In this document: positions 61,634 to 64,000 of the stretch, piece by piece
Layout: every line of letters begins with the position of its first letter
Position numbering within the stretch: position 1 is the stretch's first letter
Source of the DNA: JAGVIE01 sp964520905
Lineage (GTDB): Bacteria; Bacteroidota; Ignavibacteria; UBA10030; SZUA-254
NCBI GenBank assembly: GCA_964520905.1
Contig: CAZFQL010000017.1
Span: 1 to 64,000 of the forward strand
Direction of reading: 5' to 3'
DNA length: 64,000 bases
The notes under the pieces: generated by a model
The model's database searches: none
Seen by the model: only the letters and a program-made list of their open reading frames with translations
What the model was told of the DNA's origin: nothing
Program-made: the position numbers and the translations under genes

Positions 61634-61990
61634 TTATGTTCGTTGCAAACTTTTTTGTAACCCATCGAGCATAGCAATTATTTCATTGACTGCCTTTAAG
61701 ATTCCTGAATACGATGGTGCGATGAGAAATCCATTTTCGAGCGCTATATCACAACAGCCAATGCACTCAAAACCTGATCGGATTGAATAATCAAGAAAAC
61801 GAGAGAATCCCTTTTTTGAGCTATTGCCTGCACCCTCAGCAATATTCAATACGATTGAATCTGCTGCATGTTTGAATTGTACACTTAAAACGAACATTTC
61901 ATCCTTTGGAAAACTTTTTGTAGTCTTTCGTACTAACTTTGTAAATAAGAGCGCTTTTTGATATACCTTCAATTCAGAAAACTTGTGCAT
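61634..61990 (-). CDS. Four-helix-bundle protein, S23 / 23S-IVS family (copy C)
   Basis: A 118-residue S23-family protein from ATG 61990 (ATG 61996 adds two residues). 'FSELKVYQKALLFTKLV', 'FKHAADSIVLNIAEGAG', 'FLDYSIRSGFECIGCCDIA' and 'EIIAMLDGLQKSLQ' match copy B closely (about 70% by eye). The gene is framed by a 15-bp perfect inverted repeat inside longer degenerate arms. The right arm holds the stop codon of pruA, which is upstream on the same strand. Function unknown; see findings. Confidence 0.88.
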   Translation of the reverse strand: MHKFSELKVYQKALLFTKLVRKTTKSFPKDEMFVLSVQFKHAADSIVLNIAEGAGNSSKKGFSRFLDYSIRSGFECIGCCDIALENGFLIAPSYSGILKAVNEIIAMLDGLQKSLQRT

Positions 61991-61999
61991 AAGCATTCC

Positions 62000-62044
62000 T
62001 TCTATATATACTCAACTACTCATCTACTTAGTACTCAACTACTT
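62000..62044. repeat. Right low-complexity arm of S23 cassette C
   Basis: ATACTCAACTACTCATCTAC-type units that mirror the left arm. The pruA stop codon (TAG at 62041-62039) lies inside it. Confidence 0.7.
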
Positions 62045-63595
62045 TATTTTCGTTGCAATCGATTTTGCCTGTGTGAACAGCAACAGATAATCCTGTCCGC
62101 CAGCTTTGGAATCCGTGCCGCTCATATTGAAACCGCCGAACGGATGCGCGCCAACCATAGCACCTGTGCATTTACGATTCAAGTACAGATTCCCGCAGTA
62201 GAATTCTTTCTTCGCCTGATCGAGTTTCTTCTTGTTCTTTGAGTAAACTGCGCCTGTTAAACCATATTCTGTGTTGTTAGCAATTTCCAACGCATGATCA
62301 AAATTCTCTGCCTTTATTACAGCAAGGACGGGACCAAAAATTTCTTCCTGTGAAATCGTCGCTTTCGGATTAACATCAGCAATGATAGTAGGTTTCAAAA
62401 AATAACCATCACCCGGTGCAAGGTTGCCGCCTATTATAAGTCGACCCCCTTCTTTTTGTGCAGTCTGAATATATTCTAACATTTTTTCCATCGAGCCCTT
62501 GTTAATAACAGGACCCATATAGTTGCTTAAGTCTTTCGATGAACCGACGGTAATCGTCTCGGCTTTTTGTTTCAGCATTTCAACAAACTTATCGTACACC
62601 TTCTTGTCAACAATTACACGTGAGCAGGCAGAACATTTTTGTCCTTGGAACCCAAACGCGGCAACTGTAACACCCGCAGCCGCTTCTTCAAGATTTGTTT
62701 CGCTATCGATGATAATGGAATCCTTCCCGCCCATTTCTGCAACTACACGCTTCAGCCAGATTTGACCGGGTTGTACCTTTGCAGCTTCAACGTTTATGTG
62801 GATACCAACTTCCTTCGAGCCGGTAAATGCAATGAATCGAATCTTGGGATGTTTAACCAAAGTATCTCCAACCGAACCACCAGGACCAGCCACAAAATTT
62901 ATTACGCCTGCCGGCAGCTTCGCTTCTTGCATTACCTCCATGAATTTGTAACCGATGAGAGGTGAATCGCTTGATGGTTTCAGCACTACAGTATTACCAG
63001 CAACGACTGCCGCAGTTGCCATTCCGGTAAGAATTGCCATCGGAAAATTCCAGGGTGGCACAACTAAGCCGACACCGAGCGGAATATATTGAAGCTCGTC
63101 CCTCTCACCCAGGAGCTGAACTGCGGTTTTTGCTTTTGCATAACGCAGCATTTCTCTTGCGTAGAATTCGAGGAAGTCGATTGCCTCGGCGGTATCGCCA
63201 TCTGCTTCGGGCCATGTTTTGCCGACTTCAAGTATCATAGTCGCATTAATTTCGAACCGGCGCTTGCGCATTATCTTTGCCGCTTTGAAAAGATACTGCG
63301 CCCTTTTTGCAGGTGGAACCCAGCGCCACTCTTCGAATTTCTTCAGAGCAACATCCAATGCCTTGAGTGCGTCGTCGGCAGTTCCTTTCTGGAACACTCC
63401 GACAATTTGATTTGGATTGGACGGATTGAGAGAATTAAATTTTGCGCTCGAAAATACTTTCTCTCCTCCGATAATGTTCGGATATTCTTTACCGAACTGC
63501 GATTCTAATTTTGCAATCGCTTGTTCTTGTTTTTTCCGATTAGCCGGCTTCGACCAATCAGTGTATGGTTCGTTTTTAAATTTTGGGATTGACAT
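62039..63595 (-). CDS. pruA: L-glutamate gamma-semialdehyde dehydrogenase
   Basis: A 518-residue NAD-dependent aldehyde dehydrogenase that oxidises glutamate semialdehyde to glutamate, the last step of proline breakdown (RocA/PruA type). Catalytic Cys lies in 'FQGQKCSACSRV', the general base Glu in 'VAEMGGKD', and 'FTGSKEVG' and 'VVPPWNFPMAI' line the NAD pocket. The N-terminal 'FKNEPYTDW' and C-terminal 'GGFNMSGTDSKAGG' blocks mark the P5C dehydrogenase subfamily. No putA/proline dehydrogenase domain is present; it would be encoded elsewhere. Confidence 0.94.
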   Translation of the reverse strand: MSIPKFKNEPYTDWSKPANRKKQEQAIAKLESQFGKEYPNIIGGEKVFSSAKFNSLNPSNPNQIVGVFQKGTADDALKALDVALKKFEEWRWVPPAKRAQYLFKAAKIMRKRRFEINATMILEVGKTWPEADGDTAEAIDFLEFYAREMLRYAKAKTAVQLLGERDELQYIPLGVGLVVPPWNFPMAILTGMATAAVVAGNTVVLKPSSDSPLIGYKFMEVMQEAKLPAGVINFVAGPGGSVGDTLVKHPKIRFIAFTGSKEVGIHINVEAAKVQPGQIWLKRVVAEMGGKDSIIIDSETNLEEAAAGVTVAAFGFQGQKCSACSRVIVDKKVYDKFVEMLKQKAETITVGSSKDLSNYMGPVINKGSMEKMLEYIQTAQKEGGRLIIGGNLAPGDGYFLKPTIIADVNPKATISQEEIFGPVLAVIKAENFDHALEIANNTEYGLTGAVYSKNKKKLDQAKKEFYCGNLYLNRKCTGAMVGAHPFGGFNMSGTDSKAGGQDYLLLFTQAKSIATKIK

Positions 63596-63616
63596 ATTTA
63601 CTCCTTATTAAATCAT

Positions 63617-63677
63617 CTCAGCGATCTCTGCGCCTCTGCGTTGAATATATCACCGCTGAGACGCTGAGTACACAGAG
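63617..63677. repeat. Octamer-type hairpin beside the GxxExxY gene
   Basis: CTCAGCGATCTCTGCGCCTCTGCG-like left arm (63617-63640), 13-base spacer, and CGCTGAGACGCTGAGTACACAGAG-like right arm (63654-63677), complementary at 17 of 24 positions. Built of degenerate CTCTGCG(T) units. It lies between the pruA start and the stop of the next gene. Similar CTCTGCG/CGCAGAG tracts often border GxxExxY genes. Confidence 0.65.
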
Positions 63678-63681
63678 TTAA

Positions 63682-64000
63682 TTATTCTGGTTTATAGTTA
63701 TTCACAATTCGTTTTATTCCATCTTTTAAAACTGGTACATTGAAGTTGATTAATAGTCCAACCTGTTTATCCAACAAACGAAGATACGTCAACACTTGAG
63801 CAAGATAAATTGGATTTATTTCATCGACTGATTTTAATTCGACTATAATTTGATTCTCAACCAAAAAGTCAAGCCGATAACCGCATTCTAATTTTAAATC
63901 TTTATAAATAATCGGTAGTGGTTTTTGTCGTTCGAAATTTATTCCTCGAAGCTCAAACTCTCTTGCTAAACATTCTTCATATGATGATTCAAGTAAACCG
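63682..64000 (-). CDS. GxxExxY family protein (5' part beyond window edge)
   Basis: A member of the GxxExxY family (about 125 residues when complete), with the name-giving motif Gly-Leu-Leu-Glu-Ser-Ser-Tyr at the truncated N-terminal end, near 64000-63980. It continues with 'CLAREFELRGINFERQ', 'YRLDFLVENQIIVELKSVDEINPIYLAQVLTYLRLLDKQVGLLINF'-type sequence, typical of the PD-(D/E)XK-like core with Asp and Glu-x-Lys. Residues read through a TTG at 63864 which is not the start. The family function is unknown; it is often multi-copy. Here it is bordered by the octamer hairpin. Confidence 0.85.
   Translation of the reverse strand, partial: GLLESSYEECLAREFELRGINFERQKPLPIIYKDLKLECGYRLDFLVENQIIVELKSVDEINPIYLAQVLTYLRLLDKQVGLLINFNVPVLKDGIKRIVNNYKPE

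Noticed and set aside
1..64000. tRNA, rRNA and CRISPR features
   Set aside because: I looked for T-loop-like GTTCRANNC sequences with matching stems, rRNA cores and evenly spaced repeats and found none that hold.

Overview
The window looks like chromosome of an uncultured Gram-negative bacterium of the Bacteroidota/Chlorobi/Ignavibacteria assemblage. This rests on a type IX secretion sorting domain on one exported protein, a GWxTD-domain lipoprotein-type gene, lipid A genes (lpxK, lpxB), an outer-membrane BamA/TamA-like barrel, and a bacterial deoxyhypusine-synthase-like gene inside an envelope operon. No rRNA, tRNA, CRISPR array or complete insertion sequence was found. The taxonomic call is inference from gene content, not from a marker tree.

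Layout. 1-2.9 kb: a small AT-rich defence patch with an AbiL/RloAB-like ATPase plus RloB pair and a solitary AbiEi-type antitoxin without its toxin. 3-9 kb: single genes with their own terminators (HEAT-like protein, serine hydrolase, cold shock protein, DUF1059 protein, T9SS-exported cupredoxin, C1 peptidase). 9-11.4 kb: a split Ada pair for alkylation repair and a membrane-anchored GH76-like protein. 11.5-14.6 kb: a run of small plus-strand accessory genes carrying a nested palindromic repeat and an 80-bp duplicated promoter region. 14.9-29.8 kb: minus-strand housekeeping and envelope genes (cstA, yraN-rnhB, a BamA-like gene, GWxTD gene, rimO, cdsA, CPBP protease, DHS-like, DUF3108, GT9, dnaG). 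30-35 kb: a six-PAS soluble histidine kinase with two response regulators. 35.2-39.1 kb: a tight operon of two ATP-grasp ligases, a GNAT and a lysine 2,3-aminomutase. 39.3-64 kb: minus-strand core genes (recG, gpsA-plsY, ispD-queA, ppdK, lpxK-lpxB, smc, tpiA, sucC, pruA) and a membrane-fused GH2 protein.

Two signals stand out. First, three four-helix-bundle (S23/23S-IVS family) genes each sit between low-complexity arms, built of degenerate GAGTAGT- or GAGAAGT-like units, that face each other as imperfect inverted repeats; in all three the right-hand arm lies on the stop codon of the next gene. An ORF-less stretch of the same kind covers the stop codon of the BamA-like gene, and a GxxExxY gene at the right edge is bordered by an analogous octamer hairpin. 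These look like small mobile or RNA-structured cassettes that settle at gene ends. Second, the ATP-grasp/ATP-grasp/GNAT/KamA operon looks like a pathway that makes beta-lysine and attaches or acylates it, and I know of no characterised system with this composition.

How the genes work together: cdsA, gpsA and plsY supply phospholipid; lpxB, lpxK and the GT9 enzyme build lipopolysaccharide; the BamA-like, GWxTD, CPBP and DUF3108 genes suggest outer-envelope assembly or maintenance; ppdK, tpiA, sucC and pruA are central carbon and proline metabolism. The kinase-regulator cluster is probably an intracellular redox or ligand sensor.
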